From positions 1 through 41,562 of the forward strand of contig JAFGBD010000069.1 of the NCBI GenBank assembly GCA_016933335.1: a DNA stretch of 41,562 nucleotides. The letters run 5' to 3'. Under the pieces are notes generated by a model. That model was not told where the DNA came from. It made no database searches and saw only the letters and a list, made by a program, of their open reading frames with translations. A program made the translations under genes and the position numbers. The DNA is from Bacteroidales bacterium. GTDB taxonomy: Bacteria; Bacteroidota; Bacteroidia; Bacteroidales; UBA10428. This document shows positions 1 to 7,948 of the stretch, one piece after another. Each line of letters starts with the position of its first letter. Positions within the stretch are counted from its first letter, which is position 1.

Positions 1-1
1 C

Positions 2-133
2 GAAGGTAAAATATTTTTAATGGTAAGTTACATCAGACCAATAAACTTAGCGAATAAAATGAGCGATCTCATGAACGAAGTGAATAACTTAGCGAATGAA
101 ATGAGCGATCTCATGAACGAAGTGAATAAATAA
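2..133 (+). CDS. C-terminal fragment of a possible coiled-coil protein (5' end outside window)
   Basis: A reading frame is open from the left edge to TAA at 131-133. After about 14 unrepeated residues it runs through two copies of a 14-residue repeat, NLANxMSDLMNEVN. Leu, Met, Leu and Val fall at positions 2, 6, 9 and 13 of the repeat. This is the 4-3-4-3 spacing of two coiled-coil heptads. The 42-bp DNA period keeps the frame. I do not recognise the parent protein because only its tail is in view. The alternative is a non-coding intergenic minisatellite that happens to be open. The following gene starts 15 bp downstream on the same strand. Confidence 0.35.
   Translation, partial: EGKIFLMVSYIRPINLANKMSDLMNEVNNLANEMSDLMNEVNK
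44..127 (+). repeat. Two-copy 42-bp tandem repeat
   Basis: Copies at 44-85 and 86-127 are identical except for one substitution (A at 56, G at 98). The unit length is a multiple of three, so both strands stay open across it. On the plus strand it encodes two heptads of a coiled coil. Near-identity suggests a recent duplication. Confidence 0.9.
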
Positions 134-148
134 AAAAAATATATTCTG

Positions 149-2359
149 ATGAAAAAAATGAAGAAAAGGCGCCTGATCTTCGGTTCAATAATCCTGATAT
201 TGTTTTTGTTCTTCTTTTTTCTGTCCACATTTCTGAAAAAATGGCTGGTAAAAAACAGTAATGAACTAATTGGACGGAAAATAAACCTGAGTGAATTACA
301 TATTAATTATCTAAAAGCAGCAGTAAGAGCAAAAGACTTTGTAATGTTCGAGACCAACCAGGCAGACAGCTTTATCTCATTCAATGAATTATATATCAAC
401 TTTGATCCGTGGCATCTTTTAAGAAATGAATATTGTTTTTCTGGAATAACGCTGATACAGCCACGTGTCTTTATTGGTCAGGATGGTGAATCGTTTAATT
501 TCAGCGATCTGATTCCTGAAAAAGATACTGCTGCAATTGATGAAATACCGGATACAACCGAAAATAAAGTATTTCGTTTTACACTGAAGAATTTAGAACT
601 AAAGGAGGGACTGCTCATCTATGAGGACCACCAGGTTAATAACCATCTGGAACTGGATGAACTTAATCTTGATTTACCGCTGATTTCATGGGATAGCAGG
701 GAATCAAGCATGGATGTCAGTTTTAGAATAGGTAAAAAAGGAGAGGTTAATATTGATGCACAGTTTGATAACCAGAGTGGTAAGTACCAGGTAACACTTG
801 CCACAAAAAACATAGATCTTGACCTTGCTGCAGATTACCTGAAACAATATGCTGATATAAATACATTTCAGGGTTTGTTGTCAACACAAATAAAGATTTA
901 TGGTGACATACAGCAGTTAATGAATATTAGTCTATCCGGACTTCTGCAGATTGATTCCTTTCTGATAAAGGATGCCGGAAATGAGCAACTGATTGGCTTT
1001 AAGAGGCTGACAACCAATATTAATAATCTTGATATTGACAGTTCATTCTGTGATATTTCTTCCGTAACATTGATCAACCCGGTAATAACAGCTGTCATTG
1101 ATCGCGACATGACCAATTTTGAGCGTGTATTGTTGCCATCCCTGGAAACAGATTCGGCTGCAATGGTTACCGATACGGTAGTTACAGATTCAACAGCCAA
1201 GACCGCTCTTAGATACCGCATCGATACCATCAGTATAGCTGATGGCATGATCAACTTTACCGATAATACGCTTAACAGGCCTTTCAGATATGATCTGAAG
1301 GAGTTGGACTTGAAAATTACAGCTCTTGAAGAAAGTGCCAGGGAAGTACCTGTTTTGTTTTCAATGAACCTTAACGATCAGGGGATGATGAAGGGAAATG
1401 CATTGCTCAATATGGTGGATTCAAACAGTCTGGATTTTAATACAACAATTGAAAGGCTGAATTTGATTAGTTTCTCTCCATATGCCGAATATTTCATCGC
1501 ATCACCTGTAAATCAGGGATGGATGAATTACAATATGAGCTTGAAAATGAAACCCTTCAAATTGCAGATCCAGAACAAGATTCGCATAGAAGAGCTTGAG
1601 TTTGGAAATAAAACCAGAGATTCAACAGCTGTGAAAGTCCCGATCAAACTTGCTTTATTTCTGTTGAAAGATATGAAGGATGTTATTGCATTTGAATTAC
1701 CGGTTGAAGGGGATCCATCAGATCCCGATTTCAGCCCGGGAAAGATCATATGGAAAACACTGGCAAATTTTCTGATTAAAACTGCCGCAGCACCATTTAA
1801 TGCTTTGGCGGGAATTGTTGGAGCCGATCCGGAAAATCTTGAAAAGATACCGTTTGAATATACACAGAGCATACTTGATACAAGACAGATGGAGGTTCTG
1901 ACCCATATTGCTGAGATCATGAAGAACAAACCGGAATTGACTTTTACATTTCTCCAGTTTACAGATCCTGATAAAGAAAAAGAGTATCTGGCCGTTCAGC
2001 TGGCCAAGAAAGATTTTGTTGTTTCTCAAACCGGGAACGACACCGATTCGAGTCAGATGGCTGATATGATCAGAAATACAGAATCGACGAACAAAGAATT
2101 TATTGCTTATATCAGAAGCCTGGTTCCAGGTTCTGACTCACTTGAAACAACTGCAATCTGTAACCGGCTTTATGATTCAGCTGAACTGACGGGGCAGCTG
2201 AATGACCTGATTCTTTTGCGTAACAAAGATCTCGGCAGTTTTTTAATCGGTCAGCAGGATATTCCTGCAGGATCTTTCAAGGTTGAGACAATTGATTTGA
2301 GAAATGTACCTGAAGAGCTGAAATTTCCGCACTTTAAAGTGGAAGTATCTGTTCAATGA
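149..2359 (+). CDS. AsmA/DUF748-like envelope protein
   Basis: The 736-residue protein has a short basic N-terminus, one hydrophobic segment at about residues 10-28, and then a long region rich in beta strands with no catalytic motif. The order (one anchor, a segment like KNSNELIGRKINLSELHINY, then repeating strands) fits the AsmA/DUF748 group. Members of that group are inner-membrane-anchored periplasmic proteins linked to outer-membrane and lipid homeostasis. That family assignment comes from overall pattern, not from a diagnostic motif. The start at MKKMKKRR places the basic residues directly before the membrane segment. The gene stands apart from the next one (about 170 bp), so it may be transcribed alone. 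Confidence 0.6.
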   Translation: MKKMKKRRLIFGSIILILFLFFFFLSTFLKKWLVKNSNELIGRKINLSELHINYLKAAVRAKDFVMFETNQADSFISFNELYINFDPWHLLRNEYCFSGITLIQPRVFIGQDGESFNFSDLIPEKDTAAIDEIPDTTENKVFRFTLKNLELKEGLLIYEDHQVNNHLELDELNLDLPLISWDSRESSMDVSFRIGKKGEVNIDAQFDNQSGKYQVTLATKNIDLDLAADYLKQYADINTFQGLLSTQIKIYGDIQQLMNISLSGLLQIDSFLIKDAGNEQLIGFKRLTTNINNLDIDSSFCDISSVTLINPVITAVIDRDMTNFERVLLPSLETDSAAMVTDTVVTDSTAKTALRYRIDTISIADGMINFTDNTLNRPFRYDLKELDLKITALEESAREVPVLFSMNLNDQGMMKGNALLNMVDSNSLDFNTTIERLNLISFSPYAEYFIASPVNQGWMNYNMSLKMKPFKLQIQNKIRIEELEFGNKTRDSTAVKVPIKLALFLLKDMKDVIAFELPVEGDPSDPDFSPGKIIWKTLANFLIKTAAAPFNALAGIVGADPENLEKIPFEYTQSILDTRQMEVLTHIAEIMKNKPELTFTFLQFTDPDKEKEYLAVQLAKKDFVVSQTGNDTDSSQMADMIRNTESTNKEFIAYIRSLVPGSDSLETTAICNRLYDSAELTGQLNDLILLRNKDLGSFLIGQQDIPAGSFKVETIDLRNVPEELKFPHFKVEVSVQ

Positions 2360-2533
2360 CTTTTAATTCAAATGATTGAACGGATTTTTCCAGTCATACC
2401 CGTTCTTCAGTTGCTAAAAAACCTGCTGCATCTTTAACAGACATAATGATTTGCTGATTGATGAAATATTACAGGTTATCCAAACATGCCGTGACAGGCG
2501 AAGAGACCAATAATTATAATCAAACATAGTGAC

Positions 2534-3385
2534 ATGAAAAAAACAATTATCTCATTGATCATCTTACTCCCTGTCCTTACATTACAAACCGGAGCCCAAC
2601 TGACCAGGATCAGGGAGAGTGATACCATTTTTAAAGGACCTGAATCTGTTGCATACGATGCAATCAGAAAATGCCTGTACATCTCCAATTACAATAAATA
2701 TCCGCGTAACGGGATGATGTATAATGAGGATTATATTACAAAAACCGATCTGAGCGGTAATGTCCTTGAAAATAAACTGATTGGTGGTTTAACCTGTCCA
2801 ACCGGAATATGTGTTCTTGAAAACAGACTATATATCGTTGAAAGATTCGGACTGGTGGTTTATGACCTGAATCTGAAAAAAGTAGAAAACCGTTACCGGA
2901 TAAATGATAACGGATTTATCAATGATGTAACAGTTGATCCGGAAGGTACTGTTTACATCAGTGACAGCGGCAGTGATGTAATATACAGGATTAAGAACGG
3001 TATGCTTGAAAGATGGCTGAACAGTGAAGAAATAAATAAGACCAACGGAATATTAATCGATGGCGACGTGCTGATTGCCGGTGTGAATGCTGACAGCAGT
3101 CTTAAAGCCGTGAATATAAATGATAAAACCATTACCAAAATAGCGTCTTTACCTTCCGGAATCATTGACGGCATAAAAAAATGCGGTAATGATTACCTGG
3201 TTTCCCGCTATGAAGGGTCTCTTTACCTTGTAAAAAACAGCGGAAAAATTCTTGAAATATTGAATACCGTGTCTGAACAAATAAGCTGTGCAGATTTTGA
3301 ATACATCGTTGAACTTGACCTGCTTATCATCCCTGCACTGAAGAATAATAAACTGTTTTTTTATAAATATGATGGTGGTGAATAG
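2534..3385 (+). CDS. Secreted SMP-30/NHL-like beta-propeller protein
   Basis: The 283-residue protein begins with a Sec signal peptide (residues 1-22, ending QTGAQ). The rest is a series of four-stranded repeats with recurring patterns such as PTGICVLENRLYIVE and DVTVDPEGTVYISDSGSD. These are typical of SMP-30/gluconolactonase/LRE and NHL beta-propellers. Such propellers either hydrolyse lactones with a bound metal or act as binding scaffolds. I cannot confirm the metal ligands, so enzyme activity is not claimed. A strong terminator follows at 3440-3477, so transcription of this gene probably ends there. The location is periplasmic or extracellular. Confidence 0.65.
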   Translation: MKKTIISLIILLPVLTLQTGAQLTRIRESDTIFKGPESVAYDAIRKCLYISNYNKYPRNGMMYNEDYITKTDLSGNVLENKLIGGLTCPTGICVLENRLYIVERFGLVVYDLNLKKVENRYRINDNGFINDVTVDPEGTVYISDSGSDVIYRIKNGMLERWLNSEEINKTNGILIDGDVLIAGVNADSSLKAVNINDKTITKIASLPSGIIDGIKKCGNDYLVSRYEGSLYLVKNSGKILEILNTVSEQISCADFEYIVELDLLIIPALKNNKLFFYKYDGGE

Positions 3386-3439
3386 AGCCGGTGATTATCT
3401 CTTTTAAAGAGATGCTGTCAGTGAGATGTAAATATCATT

Positions 3440-3477
3440 AAAAAGTCCCTGTCAGGATGAACCAACAGGGACTTTTT
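3440..3477. terminator. Bidirectional intrinsic terminator
   Basis: A perfect 13-bp stem (AAAAAGTCCCTGT at 3440-3452, ACAGGGACTTTTT at 3465-3477) encloses a 12-nt loop and is followed by one more T. Runs of A on the left and T on the right make it work in both directions. It lies between the plus-strand propeller gene ending at 3385 and the minus-strand small gene ending at 3500. Confidence 0.9.
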
Positions 3478-3499
3478 TAAGGTTCAAACCTCTGCGCAA

Positions 3500-3670
3500 T
3501 TACAGTCCTTTGAATGATGTGCCAAGTGCGAGTAGAACAAAACCAGCCAGTAATAACCAGTAGCTGATTGATGTAATGACTTCTACTGATATGAAATGTC
3601 CGATAATACCCAGTATTCCACAGATCAGACCAAGTACCCATACAATTGTTGTTGGTGCAGAAGCTTTCAT
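3500..3670 (-). CDS. Small two-helix membrane protein (56 aa)
   Basis: The minus-strand frame runs from ATG at 3670 to TAA at 3500 and encodes 56 residues starting MKASAPTTIVWVLGL and ending LGTSFKGL. Two hydrophobic segments (about residues 8-24 and 31-49) are separated by a short polar turn, so it is probably a small integral membrane protein. Proteins of this size and layout are common in Bacteroidota and have no assigned function. The gene ends 23 bp before a strong bidirectional terminator, as expected of a real transcription unit. Clean start, two-helix pattern and terminator together support it. Confidence 0.7.
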   Translation of the reverse strand: MKASAPTTIVWVLGLICGILGIIGHFISVEVITSISYWLLLAGFVLLALGTSFKGL

Positions 3671-3910
3671 ATTATTATAATTTTTAGGTTAACCAAATAA
3701 ATATATGCCATTTTCTTGATAAATGAAAATATTTAACAGAAATAATGAAATGGTATTGAAGATGGTATTAATCACTTTTCTGCAGGATGTTTAACATAAT
3801 ATAACCTGATGGCATTATGCTGCAAATGAACCATTTCAATATCAACATCCTGATGATATTCTCTGATTCTATGAAATACAGGATATCTGACAAAATAAAC
3901 AAGCTAATTC

Positions 3911-3941
3911 TTGGTTGGTTGTATGAGTGAATATATATTTG
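3911..3941 (+). promoter_or_regulatory. Bacteroidota-type promoter for the tandem thioredoxin-like genes
   Basis: TTGG at 3911-3914 lies 19 nt before TATATTTG at 3934-3941. This matches the Bacteroidota pattern (-33 TTG, about 19 nt spacer, -7 TAnnTTTG). The start codon is at 3955, so the predicted transcript would have a leader of only a few nucleotides. Confidence 0.45.
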
Positions 3942-3954
3942 AAAAAATTTAGCA

Positions 3955-5088
3955 ATGAAAAGAATCTGGTTTATCATACTGACATTATTTTGCATCATCT
4001 CCTGCAGTCGTAACAGAGAAAATGTGACCATAAAGGGTTCTTTCAAAGAATTTCATCCGGAAATGATATACCTGAAAGAACTTACCAGGAATGGGGTTGT
4101 GGGTGTTGATTCTTCAGAAATTGATGACAGGGGTGAATTTATGCTGCATGCCGGTACAACCGGTCCTGCCTTTTATGTTTTATGGATCCCTCACAGCAGG
4201 GGTATCAACCTGCTGGCTTTACCTGATGATCATATCAAAGTATACATTAATTCAGGTGAATTCGATATCGATTATACTGTTGAAGGTTCTGTAGAATCCC
4301 GCCGGATAAGCAAACTGGTCAGACGGCAGCATAAGACGCTGAATCAGATAACCGAATTAAGTAACAGATTTGAAGAAATAAAAAATGCTCCGGATTATAC
4401 CAGACAAAAGGCCAGGCTTGACAGCCTTTATCTGGAGATTGTGAAACAGCACAAAAAGTTTTCAGAGGGTTTCATTTTAGAAAATCCGGCTTCCATGGTA
4501 AACCTCATGGTTCTTGATCAACAGCTGGGGAAAACCGCTCCCGTATTTGACATAAAAAAAGATTTCAGAATCTTTGAAATTGTTGATTCCTGCCTGACCG
4601 CCTTATATCCATCCTCGGAAATTGTCATCAATCTTAACAGGAAGGTGGTTGCTGTAAGGGAAGAATTGAAAACCGAACCAGGTTCTTATGCTCCTGATAT
4701 ATCATTGCCGGATACAACAGGAAATATCATAAGGCTGCAATCACTGAAGGGGAAGAACGTTCTTTTGATTTTCTGGGCATCATGGTGCATTGATTGCATG
4801 GCACAGTCAAAAAAACTGGTAAATATCTATCAGAAACATGACGGAAACCTGTTCGAGATTTACCAGGTATCCCTTGATAAAACCAGAGAATCATGGGTAA
4901 GAGGTTTGAAAAAGGAGGACTACCCATGGATCAATGTGAGTGACCTGAAGTATTGGGATTCAGAAACAGCTCATACATACATGGTCAGAAAAATCCCTTT
5001 ATACTTCCTGATTGATCCGGATGGTAAGATTGTAATTAAAACCAGCCGTCTTACTGACATTGAAAGCAAACTTGATGAAATACTTTGA
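3955..5088 (+). CDS. TlpA-like thiol-disulfide oxidoreductase lipoprotein (DUF4369 type)
   Basis: The 377-residue protein has a lipoprotein signal (Cys17 in CIISC), an N-terminal strand-rich domain like DUF4369 (about 20-115), a helical linker (about 115-235) and a C-terminal thioredoxin fold (about 243-377). The redox motif is WCIDC, with Cys278 and Cys281, and the cis-proline region is KIPLYFLID. The family (TlpA/ResA) reduces or isomerises disulfides in the periplasm. Bacteroidota have many copies, and their substrates are mostly unknown. A paralogue lies 27 bp downstream and is probably co-transcribed. A consensus promoter sits just before the start. The fold call is firm; the substrate is unknown. 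Confidence 0.85.
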   Translation: MKRIWFIILTLFCIISCSRNRENVTIKGSFKEFHPEMIYLKELTRNGVVGVDSSEIDDRGEFMLHAGTTGPAFYVLWIPHSRGINLLALPDDHIKVYINSGEFDIDYTVEGSVESRRISKLVRRQHKTLNQITELSNRFEEIKNAPDYTRQKARLDSLYLEIVKQHKKFSEGFILENPASMVNLMVLDQQLGKTAPVFDIKKDFRIFEIVDSCLTALYPSSEIVINLNRKVVAVREELKTEPGSYAPDISLPDTTGNIIRLQSLKGKNVLLIFWASWCIDCMAQSKKLVNIYQKHDGNLFEIYQVSLDKTRESWVRGLKKEDYPWINVSDLKYWDSETAHTYMVRKIPLYFLIDPDGKIVIKTSRLTDIESKLDEIL

Positions 5089-5115
5089 CCAGTAACATAA
5101 CAATAAATCATACAA

Positions 5116-6261
5116 ATGAAACGGATTATTCCGGGAATAATAATTATCTTGTTATTACTTTCCTGTAGCAGGAATGACATAAGGATCAAGGGAAAGATTA
5201 GCGATTGCAGCAGCGATAAAATCTTTTTTGATGAGGTCGATGTCTATCTGACCAGGGCAATTGATTCACTTAAACTTAAGAAAAACGGGAGTTTCAGGTT
5301 TAGTGATGATTCACGTTTCCCAAAATTCTACCAGTTGAGATTGGTGAATGGAGAAGCCATACAACTGCTGCTTGAACCTGGTGAAAAGGCCGAGATCAGG
5401 GCAGACTGTAATGATCTGCAGAATACATTGGAAATTAAGGGCTCTGAGGGAAGTGTTCTGGTAAATGAGATAGTAACAACATTATCAAAAGCTATTGAAA
5501 AACTCGATTCAATCAGAAACCTATATGAAAATACAACTGATTCAGGTTTACGTGGAAATCTTGTGAAAGAATATGGCCGGGTTATGGATGATCACCGTGA
5601 ATATACCATCGGCTTCCTTCTGGAGCATTCCACATCGCTTGCAAGTTTCATGGCGCTATACCAGCAATACGACAAAGAATTTTTTGTACTTAACAAATTA
5701 AAAGACCTGCAGTTTTATAAGATAATCACTGATTCACTTGGAAAAAAATATCCACGCGTAAAGCAGGTGATCGCATTAAGGCAGAATACACAGAAATTGC
5801 TTTCACAATATTACAACCAGAAGTTGCTCAGCCTTGCAGACGGAGAAAGCATCGGTTTGCCGGAAATCGCATTGCCGGATACCAGGGGTGACATCATCAG
5901 CCTGAAATCATTAAAGGGAAAATATGTATTATTAAGTTTCTGGGCCACATGGGATGATCGCAGCATCAGCTATAACCTGGGTCTGAAAGACATTTACCGG
6001 AAATATAGAAAAAAAGGATTTGAGATTTATCATGTCTCACTGGACAGGTCCATTGAAACCTGGAACAGATCAATTATATTTGACGAACTGGAATGGATCA
6101 ATGTGATTGATACCACATATCCTTATTCAGAGGCAGCAGGAGTTTATAATGTACAGGCTTTACCTGCTAATTATCTTATTGATAAGGATTTTAGCAGTAT
6201 TATTGCAAAGAATCTGCTACCGGCCCAGATTGATGACAGGTTGAATAAGTTGTTTAATTAA
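5116..6261 (+). CDS. Thioredoxin-like lipoprotein lacking the CxxC motif
   Basis: The 381-residue protein is a paralogue of the gene just upstream, with the same order: lipoprotein signal (Cys17 in LLSC), strand-rich domain, helical linker, thioredoxin fold. Both redox cysteines are gone: WCIDC of the neighbour aligns with WDDRS here (residues 279-283). The surrounding residues (GKYVLLSFWATW, HVSLDRS, ALPANYLID) and the cis-proline are kept. The fold is therefore probably intact but cannot do dithiol chemistry. It may bind a partner or act as a non-redox scaffold, perhaps with the active paralogue 27 bp upstream. No frameshift or stop suggests decay. Confidence 0.85.
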   Translation: MKRIIPGIIIILLLLSCSRNDIRIKGKISDCSSDKIFFDEVDVYLTRAIDSLKLKKNGSFRFSDDSRFPKFYQLRLVNGEAIQLLLEPGEKAEIRADCNDLQNTLEIKGSEGSVLVNEIVTTLSKAIEKLDSIRNLYENTTDSGLRGNLVKEYGRVMDDHREYTIGFLLEHSTSLASFMALYQQYDKEFFVLNKLKDLQFYKIITDSLGKKYPRVKQVIALRQNTQKLLSQYYNQKLLSLADGESIGLPEIALPDTRGDIISLKSLKGKYVLLSFWATWDDRSISYNLGLKDIYRKYRKKGFEIYHVSLDRSIETWNRSIIFDELEWINVIDTTYPYSEAAGVYNVQALPANYLIDKDFSSIIAKNLLPAQIDDRLNKLFN

Positions 6262-6274
6262 AAACCGTTGCGAT

Positions 6275-7075
6275 TTGACAGGTCATAAATACTATTTCAT
6301 TTCTGATGCACACCTGGGGCTTTATCCTGTTGAAGAAAGCAAACGACGGGAGAAGTTACTTGTTAACTGGCTTGATACAATTAAACATGATGTCAGAGAG
6401 CTTTTTCTGATGGGCGATATTTTTGATTTCTGGCATGAATATAAAAGGGTTGTACCAAGAGGATTTGTTCGTTTCCTGGGCAAGCTGTCGGAAATTTCAG
6501 ATCTGGGAGTCCCAGTTCATTTTTTTACCGGCAACCATGATATTTGGGTATACGACTATCTTACGGGTGAGATAGGTATGAACATATACCGTAAGCATAT
6601 TATCAGGGAAATAAATGATCTCAGGCTGTTTATCGGGCATGGAGACGGACTGGGATCGGGTGATACCGGCTATAAACTGCTGAAATCTGTTTTTACCAGT
6701 AAAATCCTGCAATGGTTGTTTGCCCGCATCCATCCGAATTTTTCAATGTGGTTTGGTCAGAAATGGTCAAAGAGCAGCCGTTTTGCAAAGGGATATATTG
6801 CAGAGCCATACAGGGGTGATGATAAAGAACAGCAGGTGGTTTTTGCCAGAGAAAAATTAAAATCAGAACATTTCGATTATTTTATTTTCGGACACCGTCA
6901 TGTGCCTTTTGAAATTCAGATAGGTGAAAAAAGTAAGGTCATCAACCTTGGAGACTGGATCAATAATTTCTCATATGCTGTCATTGAGGGGAATAAACTG
7001 GAGCTGAAGTCGATTTACCCGGAAATCGATAAAAAGATACTCAGAAAGAAATTCCAGGTACCCGATAATCCATAA
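6275..7075 (+). CDS. lpxH: UDP-2,3-diacylglucosamine pyrophosphatase
   Basis: The 266-residue metallophosphoesterase hydrolyses UDP-2,3-diacylglucosamine to lipid X and UMP, a cytoplasmic-face step in lipid A synthesis. The motifs run in order: DAHLG (11-15), GDIFDFW (48-53), GNHD (86-89), GHGDG (121-125) and FGHRHVP (206-212). These are the dinuclear-metal ligands of the calcineurin-like fold. Length matches Bacteroidota LpxH. The start is taken as TTG at 6275, because the first metal ligand is Asp11 and the next in-frame Met is residue 47. No upstream in-frame ATG exists before a stop. It follows the thioredoxin-like pair by 13 bp and ends 6 bp from a convergent gene. Confidence 0.88.
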   Translation: MTGHKYYFISDAHLGLYPVEESKRREKLLVNWLDTIKHDVRELFLMGDIFDFWHEYKRVVPRGFVRFLGKLSEISDLGVPVHFFTGNHDIWVYDYLTGEIGMNIYRKHIIREINDLRLFIGHGDGLGSGDTGYKLLKSVFTSKILQWLFARIHPNFSMWFGQKWSKSSRFAKGYIAEPYRGDDKEQQVVFAREKLKSEHFDYFIFGHRHVPFEIQIGEKSKVINLGDWINNFSYAVIEGNKLELKSIYPEIDKKILRKKFQVPDNP

Positions 7076-7081
7076 CTATCA

Positions 7082-7942
7082 TCAGTACTGGAATAATTGG
7101 AGTTCCTCTTTTAATACCCTGATATATGGCTGCAAATCCTGGTTTTCTGTGAACAGCCCGGAATCGTTTTCGCATAAAAAATCAAGGCCGCTCTGATACT
7201 GGCATGCTTTTTTCATAAGCCGGTTTAAAAGCTCAAAGAATATATCCATGCGGGATTGACCGGCAGATGGTTCTTTTTTCATGAATTGTTCAAAATAATT
7301 TATGGCCAGTTGTTTTCTGGCTTCATGCTTTTGAACAAAAGAGTTCAGGAATCCAAAAATCCTTTCCAGATAACCGAACCGTGTTTTTATGTTCTCAATC
7401 ACCTTTACAGGTATCTCTTTTTTATTGATTCCTCTCAGCAGGCAGATCTCATAGTATCTGTAAACACCTATGGCTCCGTATGCATCCAGATCATCTGCAA
7501 CGTTAAGAATGGTATGGGTATTGACACCCTGCATTTTTTCTGCATACTGCTTGTCATCATGCATTTCAATGGCATCAAGAATTTCGCTAAGAAGAGGCAT
7601 CTCAATGCCGCCTTCCAGACGGAAATATTTTTCACAGATCAATCTGCTTTCATAGCCATGTGAGGGCTTTCTGGTAACTGTCATACCTGCATCGTGAAAA
7701 AATACAGAGATCATAACTTTTTCAACCAGGCTTTTATCGATATTGTAACCTGCCTGAGACAGGGCTGTCAGTAATTCCCTGGCAAAAAACCACACCCTCA
7801 GGTGGTGTGTGTGATCATGCGAGGGCAGGGGATGTCCTGCAAATTCTTGCTTTATTTTATTAAAAAGAGATATAAGCCATTTTTTTTCCGTTCCGGTAAG
7901 AACATTCCTGAAATCTGCTATATTGTTCATCATTTTTATCAT
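7082..7942 (-). CDS. HD-domain phosphohydrolase
   Basis: The 286-residue protein shows the HD signature: HDHTHHLRVW (42-51), FHDAG with the His-Asp pair at 83-84, EMHDD (126-130) and ADDLDAYG (149-156). HD domains bind one or two metals and hydrolyse phosphate esters, often nucleotides. The substrate cannot be read from sequence here. It starts 7 bp after pyruvate kinase ends on the same strand, so the two are almost certainly co-transcribed. That suggests, but does not show, a metabolic or signalling tie. No transmembrane or sensor domain is seen, so it is probably a soluble cytoplasmic enzyme. Confidence 0.75.
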   Translation of the reverse strand: MIKMMNNIADFRNVLTGTEKKWLISLFNKIKQEFAGHPLPSHDHTHHLRVWFFARELLTALSQAGYNIDKSLVEKVMISVFFHDAGMTVTRKPSHGYESRLICEKYFRLEGGIEMPLLSEILDAIEMHDDKQYAEKMQGVNTHTILNVADDLDAYGAIGVYRYYEICLLRGINKKEIPVKVIENIKTRFGYLERIFGFLNSFVQKHEARKQLAINYFEQFMKKEPSAGQSRMDIFFELLNRLMKKACQYQSGLDFLCENDSGLFTENQDLQPYIRVLKEELQLFQY

Positions 7943-7948
7943 TCTTCG

